Assembly: GCA_003054665.1 (NCBI GenBank)
Contig: QAYY01000001.1
Coordinates: 981,501 to 1,045,500 of the forward strand
Direction: 5' to 3'
DNA: 64,000 nt
From: Opitutaceae bacterium EW11
Lineage (GTDB): Bacteria > Verrucomicrobiota > Verrucomicrobiia > Opitutales > Opitutaceae
The notes under the pieces are model-generated. The model saw only the letters and a program-made list of their open reading frames with translations, did not search any database and was not told the origin of the DNA. This document shows positions 24,590 through 32,318 of this stretch, in pieces. Positions within the stretch are counted from its first letter, which is position 1. Every line of letters begins with the position of its first letter. A program made the translations under genes and the position numbers.

Positions 24590-26020
24590 CTACCGCGGCA
24601 ATCCGAGTTCCGCGCGGCAGCCGCCGCCTTCGCGGTTTCGCACCTGCACCCAGCCGCCATGGAGATTCGCGATCTCCTGGACGAAACTCAGCCCGAGGCC
24701 GGTGCTTTTGGTCCCGGAGCCGGGTCGCGGCAGCGAGTAGAACCGCTCGAAGATGCGATCCTTGGCGTAGTCGGGGATGCCGGGGCCGGAGTCTTCCACC
24801 ACGATCGTCGTCCCGCCGCGCTCGGTCTGCGCAGAGACGGAGACTTCCCCGCCGGGAGGTGAGAACTCGACCGCGTTTTTCACCAGATTCGTGATCGCCA
24901 CGCCGACGAGGAACTTTTCTCCGGTCACCTGCGCGCCGCTCGGAATCTCGATTCGGAGGCGCAGCTGCCGGGAGAGCGCGGTGGCGGTCACGCTCCGCAG
25001 CAGGTCGTCCACGAAGGGGCGCAGTTCAAATGGCTCCGTCGGTCCGAGCCTCCGCCGCGCCTCGAGCGCCGAGAGCTGGAGCAGCTGATCGACGACGTGC
25101 TGGATGCGATTCGCCTCGTTGCGGATGTTCTGGAGAAACTTTTCCCGCTGGTCTGGAGGCATTTCCTCGCTGAGCAGTTCGGCCGCGCCGCGAATCGCGG
25201 AGAGCGGCGCCTTCACCTCGTGCGTCAACGCCTGAGTGTAGCGCTCGACGTACTTTTTCCCCTCGAGAGCCTCGCGCATCTCCTCGAAGGCGCGGCGAAG
25301 ATCGCCCACTTCGCGGCCCGCCAGCCGGGGCAGCGTGGCCGGTTTGCCGTCGCGCACGGCTCGCGCGTAGGCCGTCAGCCGCTCGATCGGCGTCGTCAGC
25401 CAGACGGAAAAAGCGAAGCCCATACCGACGATCAGCACGCCGCCGCCCACGCCCGCCCAGGTGATGCGCCGCTTCGCGACGGCGACCAGTTCGCCCACCG
25501 CACTGGTCGGCTTGCCCAGCGACACGGCGCCGATGATCCGGCCGTCCGAGCGGATCGGAGCCGCGACATGGATGACGAGCGAGCTGTCGTCGACCGGATC
25601 GAGCCGCGTCGCCCGTGCGCCGTAAAGCCCGTCGAGCGTGCGGTGCACGTCGAGCCAGCGCGAGTAGTCCTGCCCCTCGTCGCGACCGTTTTCGGAATCG
25701 TAGAGCACTCGGCCGCCTGCATCCACCACGTAAATACGCAGATCGATCCGGGTCTTCTGGATGCTGTAGACCCGGGCATCTAGGCGTCGCCGGTAGGCCG
25801 CATCGAGCAACGTGTGGAGTCTTGCCGGATCGAGGCCGCCCGCCACCACCGCGTCCGCCTCCAGCATCGAGGCCACGATATTGGCCGCGTCGACCAGCGA
25901 CTCCTCCATCGACTCGAGGTAGCGGGGCCGCACGCCTTCGAGAATCCAGCTCACGAGATAGGCGAGCCCGCCGCCGACCAGCACGAGATAAACGAGGAAT
26001 ATGCGCGTGCGGATCGTCAT
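24590..26020 (-). CDS. creC: Sensor histidine kinase, CreC-like
   Basis: 476 residues. First transmembrane helix about 8-28, periplasmic sensor with DLRIYVVDAGGRVLYDSENGRDEGQDYSRW and IHVAAPIRSDGRIIGAVSLGKPTS, then a second helix at about 188-210. HAMP follows, then the phospho-acceptor His267 in LTHEVKAPLSAIRGAAELL and the ATPase boxes NLVKNAVEFSPPGG, VEDSGPGIPDYAKDRIFERFYSLPRPGSGTKSTGLGLSFV. The sensor wording and partner match CreC, which in enterobacteria responds to carbon and redox state. It lies 34 bases after the regulator gene. A creD gene is not present. Confidence 0.9.
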   Translation of the reverse strand: MTIRTRIFLVYLVLVGGGLAYLVSWILEGVRPRYLESMEESLVDAANIVASMLEADAVVAGGLDPARLHTLLDAAYRRRLDARVYSIQKTRIDLRIYVVDAGGRVLYDSENGRDEGQDYSRWLDVHRTLDGLYGARATRLDPVDDSSLVIHVAAPIRSDGRIIGAVSLGKPTSAVGELVAVAKRRITWAGVGGGVLIVGMGFAFSVWLTTPIERLTAYARAVRDGKPATLPRLAGREVGDLRRAFEEMREALEGKKYVERYTQALTHEVKAPLSAIRGAAELLSEEMPPDQREKFLQNIRNEANRIQHVVDQLLQLSALEARRRLGPTEPFELRPFVDDLLRSVTATALSRQLRLRIEIPSGAQVTGEKFLVGVAITNLVKNAVEFSPPGGEVSVSAQTERGGTTIVVEDSGPGIPDYAKDRIFERFYSLPRPGSGTKSTGLGLSFVQEIANLHGGWVQVRNREGGGCRAELGLPR

Positions 26021-26054
26021 CGCGGGGCGCGTCGGGCTGGGGCGGAAGCGGCGC

Positions 26055-26822
26055 TCATTCCTTCAGCGAGTATCCAAGTCCCCGATGCGTCTGGATCGGA
26101 TCCGCCGTCGGGTCGACCGCGCGGAGCTTGGCCCGAAGCGTCTTCACGTGGGCGTCGACCGTCCGGTCGAGGCTGGCACCCGGCTCCTCCCACGCGGAAT
26201 TCATCAACTGGTCGCGGCTGAAGACCCGGCCGGGCTGCGAGACCAGCGTTTTCAGGAGCCTGAATTCGTAGCGCGTCAGATCGAGCGGCTGGCCCCGGTA
26301 GAGAATCCGGCAGCGCGGCTCGTCGACGACAAAACGGGGCACGGGCACAGTCGAAGGCGCGGCCGGCGGCGGCTCCGCAGCAACCGGGGCGGCAGGCGGA
26401 GCCGCCGTTCCGCTCCCGCCGTTCGGAGCCCGCCGCAGGATGGCGCGAACCCGGGCGGTCAGCTCGCGCGGGCTGAACGGCTTCACCAGATAATCGTCGC
26501 CCCCGATCTCGAGCCCGACGACCCGGTCAATCTCGCTGCTGCGGGCGGTGAGGAACAGAACCGGCACGGCCGACGTGGCCCGGATGGTTTTGCAGAGATC
26601 GAAGCCGTTGATGTCGGGCAAGCCCACATCCAGCACGATCAGGGCGATCGGCCGGGCCGTAAGTGCCGCCAAGCCGGCCTGCCCGGTGGTGCACCAGAAG
26701 GGATCGAACCCCTCCGTTTTCAGCGCATACACCAGCGTGTCGGCAATCGACGGTTCGTCTTCGATGATGAGGATTTGAACAGGCACGGGGCGGGGATCGG
26801 TGCGGGAATCCGCAGTCAGCAT
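26055..26822 (-). CDS. creB: Response regulator, CreB-like (OmpR family)
   Basis: 255 residues from ATG 26822. The receiver shows ILIIEDEPSIADTLVYAL with the acidic pair, phospho-acceptor Asp65 in LIVLDVGLPD and the Lys of DDYLVKPFSP. A Pro/Ala-rich linker of about 30 residues, longer than usual, joins it to the OmpR winged helix (RYEFRLLKTLVSQPGRVFSRDQLMNSAW, DRTVDAHVKTLRAKLR, IQTHRGLGYSL). It receives phosphate from the kinase downstream. The divergent neighbour is the HDOD gene. Confidence 0.92.
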   Translation of the reverse strand: MLTADSRTDPRPVPVQILIIEDEPSIADTLVYALKTEGFDPFWCTTGQAGLAALTARPIALIVLDVGLPDINGFDLCKTIRATSAVPVLFLTARSSEIDRVVGLEIGGDDYLVKPFSPRELTARVRAILRRAPNGGSGTAAPPAAPVAAEPPPAAPSTVPVPRFVVDEPRCRILYRGQPLDLTRYEFRLLKTLVSQPGRVFSRDQLMNSAWEEPGASLDRTVDAHVKTLRAKLRAVDPTADPIQTHRGLGYSLKE

Positions 26823-27050
26823 GGGAATCGACCCCGCCGGAGCAATGACCGACCTGCGGCGCAACCCGTGGGCCCAGGGCGGGTTCGGCAGCGTTTCCCG
26901 GCAAAGCCCGGACCACGCCAGTTTATTGCACGTAGCTGCACACACGCGAATACTCGCCTTGCCGCTCGCCGGATGGGGGTAAAACCTCTGCCAACTCCCG
27001 ATTCCTGTTCAACTTTTGCGGGGCCGGGTCGATACGAACGGAGAGCCACT

Positions 27051-27905
27051 ATGTCTCCTCTCTCAAGCGAAACTGCCGCCCGAGACAGCATCCTTCGTCT
27101 GGCCAAGAAACTGCCCACGTCGCCGCACATTTTTGGGCGACTTGGACGGTTGCTGAACGACATGAATTCCGACCTGACGGATATCGTGAAGCTGGTCGCC
27201 GTGGATTCCGGCCTGACGGGGCGCGTCATCCGGTTGAGCAACAGCGTCTTCTTCCGTGGCGAGCAGCCCGTGAAATCGTTGGACGAGGCGATCAATCGCG
27301 TCGGTTTCCGCGAGATGCACCGCATCGTCGGCGTGGCGATGAGCGAACAGATTTTCCAGGGCGGTCTTCCGGTCTACAACCTCTCCGCAGAGGGGCTTTG
27401 GGAGAACTCCGTCCTGACCGCCCTCTCGATGGAGCGCCTGGCCAAAATCGCCGGCGAAGACGAGAGCGAGGCCTACACGGTCGGTCTGCTTCGCGGCATC
27501 GGGAAGCTCGTGCTCGACATGCTGATTCAGGTCGAACACCCGGGCATCAGCTGTCCGGATACCGACACGGTCGATCTTCCGAAATGGGAACGCGCGTGGG
27601 CCGCGGTGACCAGCAACGAGGCGGGATCGATGATTCTTCAGGAATGGAAGATGCCGGACAGCGTCGTCATCGGCGTGCGCGATCACTATCGCCCGACCGA
27701 AACGACGCCTCGGCTCGGAGCCCTTCTCCACGTCGCCTGCTGCATCACCCATCAGCTCGGCAAGGGCGTGCGCGCAGAGACGCGGCAGTGGGAGATGACG
27801 CCCGAGGTTCTGGCGCTCGCCGGCCTGCATCCGCAACACGTCGAAACGTGCGTTGCGGAGACCCAGGAAGCCCTCTCCGAACTGAAGTCGCGATTGAAGA
27901 GCTGA
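27051..27905 (+). CDS. HDOD-domain protein
   Basis: 284 residues from ATG 27051, preceded by GGAGAG at good spacing. The HDOD domain spans about residues 18-215: LPTSPHIFGRLGRLLNDMNSDLTDIVKLVAVDSGLTGRVIRLSNSVFF, INRVGFREMHRIVGVAM, LWENSVLTALSMERLA and AYTVGLLRGIGKLVLDML. The metal-binding HD residues are degenerate, as usual for this family. HDOD proteins act in signalling, often near two-component genes and chemotaxis. Here it is divergent from creB, with about 230 bases between. The target is unknown. Confidence 0.88.
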   Translation: MSPLSSETAARDSILRLAKKLPTSPHIFGRLGRLLNDMNSDLTDIVKLVAVDSGLTGRVIRLSNSVFFRGEQPVKSLDEAINRVGFREMHRIVGVAMSEQIFQGGLPVYNLSAEGLWENSVLTALSMERLAKIAGEDESEAYTVGLLRGIGKLVLDMLIQVEHPGISCPDTDTVDLPKWERAWAAVTSNEAGSMILQEWKMPDSVVIGVRDHYRPTETTPRLGALLHVACCITHQLGKGVRAETRQWEMTPEVLALAGLHPQHVETCVAETQEALSELKSRLKS

Positions 27906-28058
27906 GCGGACGCGTTTCGCGCGCCGCCGGCCTCTCCTCGGTTGCTCCGCCGCCTCTCGATCCTGCCGGTCCGAACGACCGAACCGGAGGCGCGTGTCCG
28001 TCGAGGGCCCGGTAGTCCTCGGCCGCCGCAAGTTCGAGAGTGATTTCCGAACCAAGCT

Positions 28059-29015
28059 TTGCTCTCGTCAAAAGACGTTGTGACCGCCCTCCCCGAATAT
28101 CACCGCGATACGCAGCGCCGCGCTCATGAAGGCGCGCGGTTTGTCGCGCAGGGCATCCTCCTCAATTTCGTCCTCGCCGGCATCAAGCTCGCCGGCGGCA
28201 TCTGGGGAAACACTTACGCGCTGATCGCCGACGCCGCGGAATCGATGATCGACATCGTGACCTCGAGTCTCGTCTGGGTTGGACTGCGCGTGGCGGCGCG
28301 GCCGCCCGACGCCGAGCACCCGTACGGGCACGGCAAGGCGGAATCGATTTCCGGCCTGCTCGTGTCGTTGTTCATCCTGGCCGTCGGCACCTGGATCGGC
28401 GTGGAGGCGATCCATGAAATCCGGACGCCGCATCAAGGCCCTCACTGGGGCACGCTGCCGCTGCTGGCGGGCGTCATCGCCGCGAAGACGTTTTTCTCGC
28501 GCCGCCTCGGCACGGCAGGAAAAGAATCGAGCAGCAACACGATGGGCATCGAGGCGTGGCACCATCTCACCGACGCGCTCACGTCCGCCGCCGCGTTCGT
28601 CGGAATCAGCATCGCCCTCCTCGGCGGAAAGGGCTTCGAAACGGCCGATGATTGGGCGGCGCTCGCCGCCTGCCTCGTGATTCTCTGGAACGGCTTCGGC
28701 TTCCTGCGCAAGGCCCTCGCGGAGATGATGGATACCGCCGCGCCGGCCGCGATGGAGTCGGAAGTCCGCGCGATCGCCGCCACCGTGGAGGGCGTGCGCG
28801 GGATCGACAAATGCCGGGTTCGCCGGAGCGGCTTGAGCCACCTCGTGGACATCCACGTGGAAGTCGACGGCGCTCTTTCCGTTCGCCAGGGGCACGATAT
28901 CGCCGGCGCGGTCAAGCACCGGCTGCTCGGCTCGCCGCTGCACATCAGCGACGTCCTCGTGCACATCGAACCCGCGCGCAGCCCGGGCGTTTCGCCCTCG
29001 GCCCAGCAGCCGTAG
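28059..29015 (+). CDS. Cation diffusion facilitator family transporter
   Basis: 318 residues from a TTG at 28059; a GTG at 28080 is an equally possible start, and neither has a clear ribosome-binding site. Six transmembrane helices with metal-site motifs ALIADAAESMIDIVTSS, HPYGHGKAESISGLL and AWHHLTDALTSAAAFVG. The cytoplasmic C-terminal domain is seen in VEGVRGIDKCRVRRSGLSHLVDIHVEVDGALSVRQGHDIAGAVKHRLL. The family exports divalent cations such as zinc, iron or manganese against protons. No metal-responsive regulator is adjacent. Confidence 0.92.
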   Translation: MLSSKDVVTALPEYHRDTQRRAHEGARFVAQGILLNFVLAGIKLAGGIWGNTYALIADAAESMIDIVTSSLVWVGLRVAARPPDAEHPYGHGKAESISGLLVSLFILAVGTWIGVEAIHEIRTPHQGPHWGTLPLLAGVIAAKTFFSRRLGTAGKESSSNTMGIEAWHHLTDALTSAAAFVGISIALLGGKGFETADDWAALAACLVILWNGFGFLRKALAEMMDTAAPAAMESEVRAIAATVEGVRGIDKCRVRRSGLSHLVDIHVEVDGALSVRQGHDIAGAVKHRLLGSPLHISDVLVHIEPARSPGVSPSAQQP

Positions 29016-29103
29016 GCACACGCTGTATCCGGAATGCGGGGAGATGCGCGCGGTCCCGTTTCCACTCGCGCCGAGGGTCGCCGTTTGCGAGCCTTCCAGG
29101 TTT

Positions 29104-29811
29104 ATGTCGGACACCGCACTCGCACCTGAGGCACCCTGGCGCATCGGCCTTCGCGGCGCGCGCGCCAACCTCGTACCCGGCTTGGTGCTACAGGTCGTCG
29201 CGCTCGCGATCGCCCTCGCGTACTACTTTCACCCTCCGGTCCGCGACGCGCTGGAGCACCTGAGCGAGTTCAGGATTCGCACGGGCTTCGCCTACAGTTT
29301 CGTCGCGACGGGAATCTTCGGTGGCGTGCTCCCCTGCCTGTACCTGGTACTCAACCCCGCGACGCGCGGCCGTTACGACTTCAAGCAATGCGCCGCGCTG
29401 TGCGCCTTCTGGGCGTACAAAGGCATCGAAGTCGATCTGCTCTACCGCACGCTCGCGCTCACCATCGGCGCCGATCACCGGGCCGGCACCGTCGCGACCA
29501 AAGTCGTGCTCGACCAGTTCATCTACTGCCCGCTGTTCGCCATCCCCGTGACGGCCCTCGTCTACGCCTGGATCGAAACCCATTTCGATGCCCGCGCCGT
29601 CGTCCAGGATTGGCGGACACCGCAGTGGTATCAGCGGCGGGCCCTGCCCAACCTGATTTCCAACCTGGGTGTGTGGGTGCCGACCGTATCCGTGGTCTAC
29701 GCACTGCCGTCGAGCCTTCAGATCCCGCTGTTCAATCTCGTGCTCTGCTTCTTCACTCTCCTGCTCGCCCATATCTCGGCGCACAGCGCACCGAGCAGCC
29801 GCCAGGTCTGA
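29104..29811 (+). CDS. Mpv17/PMP22-like integral membrane protein
   Basis: 235 residues from ATG 29104 (MSDTALAPEAPWR); a longer frame begins at 29044 but has a poor N-terminus. About four to five hydrophobic segments: LVLQVVALAIALAYYF, FSFVATGIFGG-type, KVVLDQFIYCPLFAIPVTALVYAW, GVWVPTVSVVYALP and FNLVLCFFTLLLAHIS. DQF..CPLF and N.GVWVP.....YALP..LQIPLFN echo the Mpv17/PMP22 signature of eukaryotic organelle membrane proteins, of which bacterial relatives exist. Function unknown. It stands alone between the CDF and DsbD genes. Confidence 0.65.
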   Translation: MSDTALAPEAPWRIGLRGARANLVPGLVLQVVALAIALAYYFHPPVRDALEHLSEFRIRTGFAYSFVATGIFGGVLPCLYLVLNPATRGRYDFKQCAALCAFWAYKGIEVDLLYRTLALTIGADHRAGTVATKVVLDQFIYCPLFAIPVTALVYAWIETHFDARAVVQDWRTPQWYQRRALPNLISNLGVWVPTVSVVYALPSSLQIPLFNLVLCFFTLLLAHISAHSAPSSRQV

Positions 29812-30112
29812 CGGCCGAGCAGAAAACGGCCTGGTTCACGGCGGTATCTCGAGCGACTCCCCGCCACGGCCGCTCCTGCCGGCGTCCCGCTCTCGCAAGC
29901 CGGAATCGGCTTATTCTCCGGCGGCCGATCTTCAGCACCCCTACTTTCAGCCGCCCGTCATTTTGCCGTTCTGAACAGATACGGCCGCCCGCGGTCGAGG
30001 CGAAACCCCCCGCCCTCCCCGGCGTGACTCACTCCGTGGTCGAAAAGTCAGAAGTTGAAGGAATCGACCGCGGGCCTTTTGCCTCTCACTCACACAGCTC
30101 TATTCTGCACCC
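29812..30112. other. Intergenic region, 301 bases
   Basis: No gene recognised. A small perfect hairpin (AAGCCG, loop GAAT, CGGCTT) at 29897-29912 might end the upstream transcript but lacks a proper T-run. The dsbD promoter is expected in the right part; no convincing -35/-10 pair was picked. Confidence 0.4.
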
Positions 30113-32200
30113 ATGCGTCTCAGCCGACTGCTCCTGATCCTCGCGGCCTTCTGCCTGGCCGCCGGTTGGTCCTCCGCCCAGGTCACCGCCACCCTGGTCG
30201 GTGACGAAACCTCCATCCAGCCCGGCCGACCCTTCACGGTGGCCTTGCGGCTGGAGCACCAAGCGCACTGGCACACGTACTGGATCAATCCAGGAACTGG
30301 ATACGCGACGTCGATCGCCTGGACGCTGCCCGCCGGCTGGAAAGCCGGCGAGATCCACTGGCCGACCCCGATCGTCATCCGCGACCGCACGGGGGCAACC
30401 GTCGGCAACGGGTACGACGGCGACGCATTGCTCCCGGTCACGATCACGCCGCCCGCCGACGCCAAGCCGGGCGAGACCGTCACGCTGAAGGCAAAAGCCG
30501 ATTGGCTGATGTGCGAAAACGCCTGCGTGCCCGGCGGCGCCACGGTCGAACTCTCGCTTCCGGTGCGAGCCGAGGAGCCCGCCAAGAATGAGACCTGGCA
30601 CAAGCGTATCGCCGAGCTGCCGATGCCCCGCGCTCCGCAAGGCTGGAACGTCTCCGCGGTTCGGGACGGCAAGACAATCCGCCTCACCCTGACCTCGGCC
30701 GGCAACAGCCCGGCGCGCCCGCTGCCGAACTCCCATTTCTTCTCGGAAGACGGCCTGATCGACTACGAAAAGCCGCAGACCGAAAAGCCCGTCGCCGGAG
30801 GGTACGAGTGGCTCCTCTCCGTTTCCGATTCGGCCGAAGCCGCGGCCGCGCGCCTCGTCGGAGTACTCGCGACCCAGCCGCCGCTCGCGGGCCTGCGAAT
30901 CGATGTCCTGCTCTCGTCCGGAAACGCCGCGGCTGCGGCGAGCCAGCCGGCTTCCGGAGTGGGCGGCGCCGCGCAGGCTTCCGGGGGTGCGTCGGGAGGC
31001 AGCGGCCTCTCCGGCCTCCTGCTCCTGGCGTTCGTGGGCGGCATGATCCTGAACCTCATGCCCTGCGTCTTTCCTGTGCTCGGGATCAAGATCCTCGGCT
31101 TCGTCAACCAAGCCGGCGCCGATCGCCGCAAGGTCACGCTCCACGGCCTGGTCTTCACGTCGGGCGTCCTCGCCTCGTTCTGGGCGCTGGCCGGCGTGCT
31201 CGCGATTCTCCGGGCCGGCGGCTCCCAGCTCGGCTGGGGCTTCCAGCTCCAGTCGCCCGTCTTCGTTTTCGCGCTCGCCACGGTCATGCTGGTTTTCGCG
31301 CTCAGCATGAGCGGCCTCTTCGAGATCGGCCTCCGCGCCACCGCCGTCGGGGCGTCGCTGCAGTCGAAATCCGGATACGCGGGCTCGTTCTTCACCGGCG
31401 TGCTGGCGACGGTCGTCGCCACACCGTGCAGCGCCCCGTTCCTCGCCCCGGCGCTCGGCGCCGCGGTGACGATGCCGGCCGCCGAATCGTTCGCGGTCTT
31501 CACCGCCATCGCCGTCGGCCTTTCGACTCCCTACCTCGTGCTCTCGATGTTTCCGAGCGCCGTGAAGGTGCTGCCGCGGCCGGGCGCCTGGATGGAAACG
31601 TTCAAGCAGGTGATGGCGTTCCCGCTCTACGCCACGGTCGCATATCTCGTCTGGGTTCTCGCCGGCCAGACGAAGGACAACGACTACGCGCTGCTCAGCA
31701 TCCTCTTCGGTCTGACGCTCATCGCCCTGGCCGGCTGGCTCTACGGTCGGACCAACGCCCCCGGCGCCTCGTCCACGCGCGCCAACATCGGCGCCGCCGC
31801 GGCGCTCCTGATCGCGGTCTTCGGCCTCTTCCTCGGCTGGCCCCGCGCGGCCAAAGCCACTGACATCGCATGGGAGCCATGGACTCCGCAGCGCGTTGCG
31901 GAGCTCCGCGCGCAGAATCGCGTCATCTACGTCGACTTCACCGCCCGCTGGTGCGCGACCTGCCAGGCCAACAAAAAACTCGTCTTCGGTTCCGACGAGG
32001 TGAAACGCCTCTTCCACGACAAGAAGATCGCCACACTCAAGGGAGACTGGACCAACCGTGATCCGAAGATCACGGAAGAGCTCGCGCGCTGGGGCCGCAG
32101 CGCCGTCCCCTTCAATCTCGTCTACAAACCCGGCCAAACCGAGCCCGTGGTGCTGCCCGAGCTGCTCACCGCCAGCACCGTGCTCCAGGCGCTCAAATAG
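30113..32200 (+). CDS. dsbD: Thiol:disulfide interchange protein DsbD (ScsB-like)
   Basis: 695 residues. A signal peptide ending SSAQ is followed by a periplasmic alpha domain with HWHTYWINPG and ADWLMCENACVPG, whose Cys pair is the acceptor. An Ala/Gly/Ser-rich linker leads to the eight-helix core with Cys318 in LNLMPCVFPVLGIK and the second Cys in VVATPCSAPFLAPALGAAV. A C-terminal thioredoxin domain carries FTARWCATCQANKK (Cys614, Cys617). Electrons pass from cytoplasmic thioredoxin through the membrane to periplasmic reductases. A GC-only hairpin follows the stop. Confidence 0.95.
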   Translation: MRLSRLLLILAAFCLAAGWSSAQVTATLVGDETSIQPGRPFTVALRLEHQAHWHTYWINPGTGYATSIAWTLPAGWKAGEIHWPTPIVIRDRTGATVGNGYDGDALLPVTITPPADAKPGETVTLKAKADWLMCENACVPGGATVELSLPVRAEEPAKNETWHKRIAELPMPRAPQGWNVSAVRDGKTIRLTLTSAGNSPARPLPNSHFFSEDGLIDYEKPQTEKPVAGGYEWLLSVSDSAEAAAARLVGVLATQPPLAGLRIDVLLSSGNAAAAASQPASGVGGAAQASGGASGGSGLSGLLLLAFVGGMILNLMPCVFPVLGIKILGFVNQAGADRRKVTLHGLVFTSGVLASFWALAGVLAILRAGGSQLGWGFQLQSPVFVFALATVMLVFALSMSGLFEIGLRATAVGASLQSKSGYAGSFFTGVLATVVATPCSAPFLAPALGAAVTMPAAESFAVFTAIAVGLSTPYLVLSMFPSAVKVLPRPGAWMETFKQVMAFPLYATVAYLVWVLAGQTKDNDYALLSILFGLTLIALAGWLYGRTNAPGASSTRANIGAAAALLIAVFGLFLGWPRAAKATDIAWEPWTPQRVAELRAQNRVIYVDFTARWCATCQANKKLVFGSDEVKRLFHDKKIATLKGDWTNRDPKITEELARWGRSAVPFNLVYKPGQTEPVVLPELLTASTVLQALK

Positions 32201-32260
32201 CGGCAGGGCCCGCTGCCGGCGCGCCGCACCGCCGCGCAGAACGCCGGCTCCTGGCAGCTA

Positions 32261-32297
32261 AAGAAAAGCGCCCCGCCGGCGAACCGGCGGGGCGCTT
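32261..32297 (-). terminator. Terminator of the first TonB-dependent receptor
   Basis: 14-bp perfect stem (AAGCGCCCCGCCGG with its complement) closed by a UUCG-type tetraloop on the minus strand and followed by TTTTCTT, about 20 bases past the receptor stop. In the other direction it can also stop dsbD transcription. Confidence 0.88.
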
Positions 32298-32318
32298 GCA
32301 ACCAAACAGCAGCCAAAG

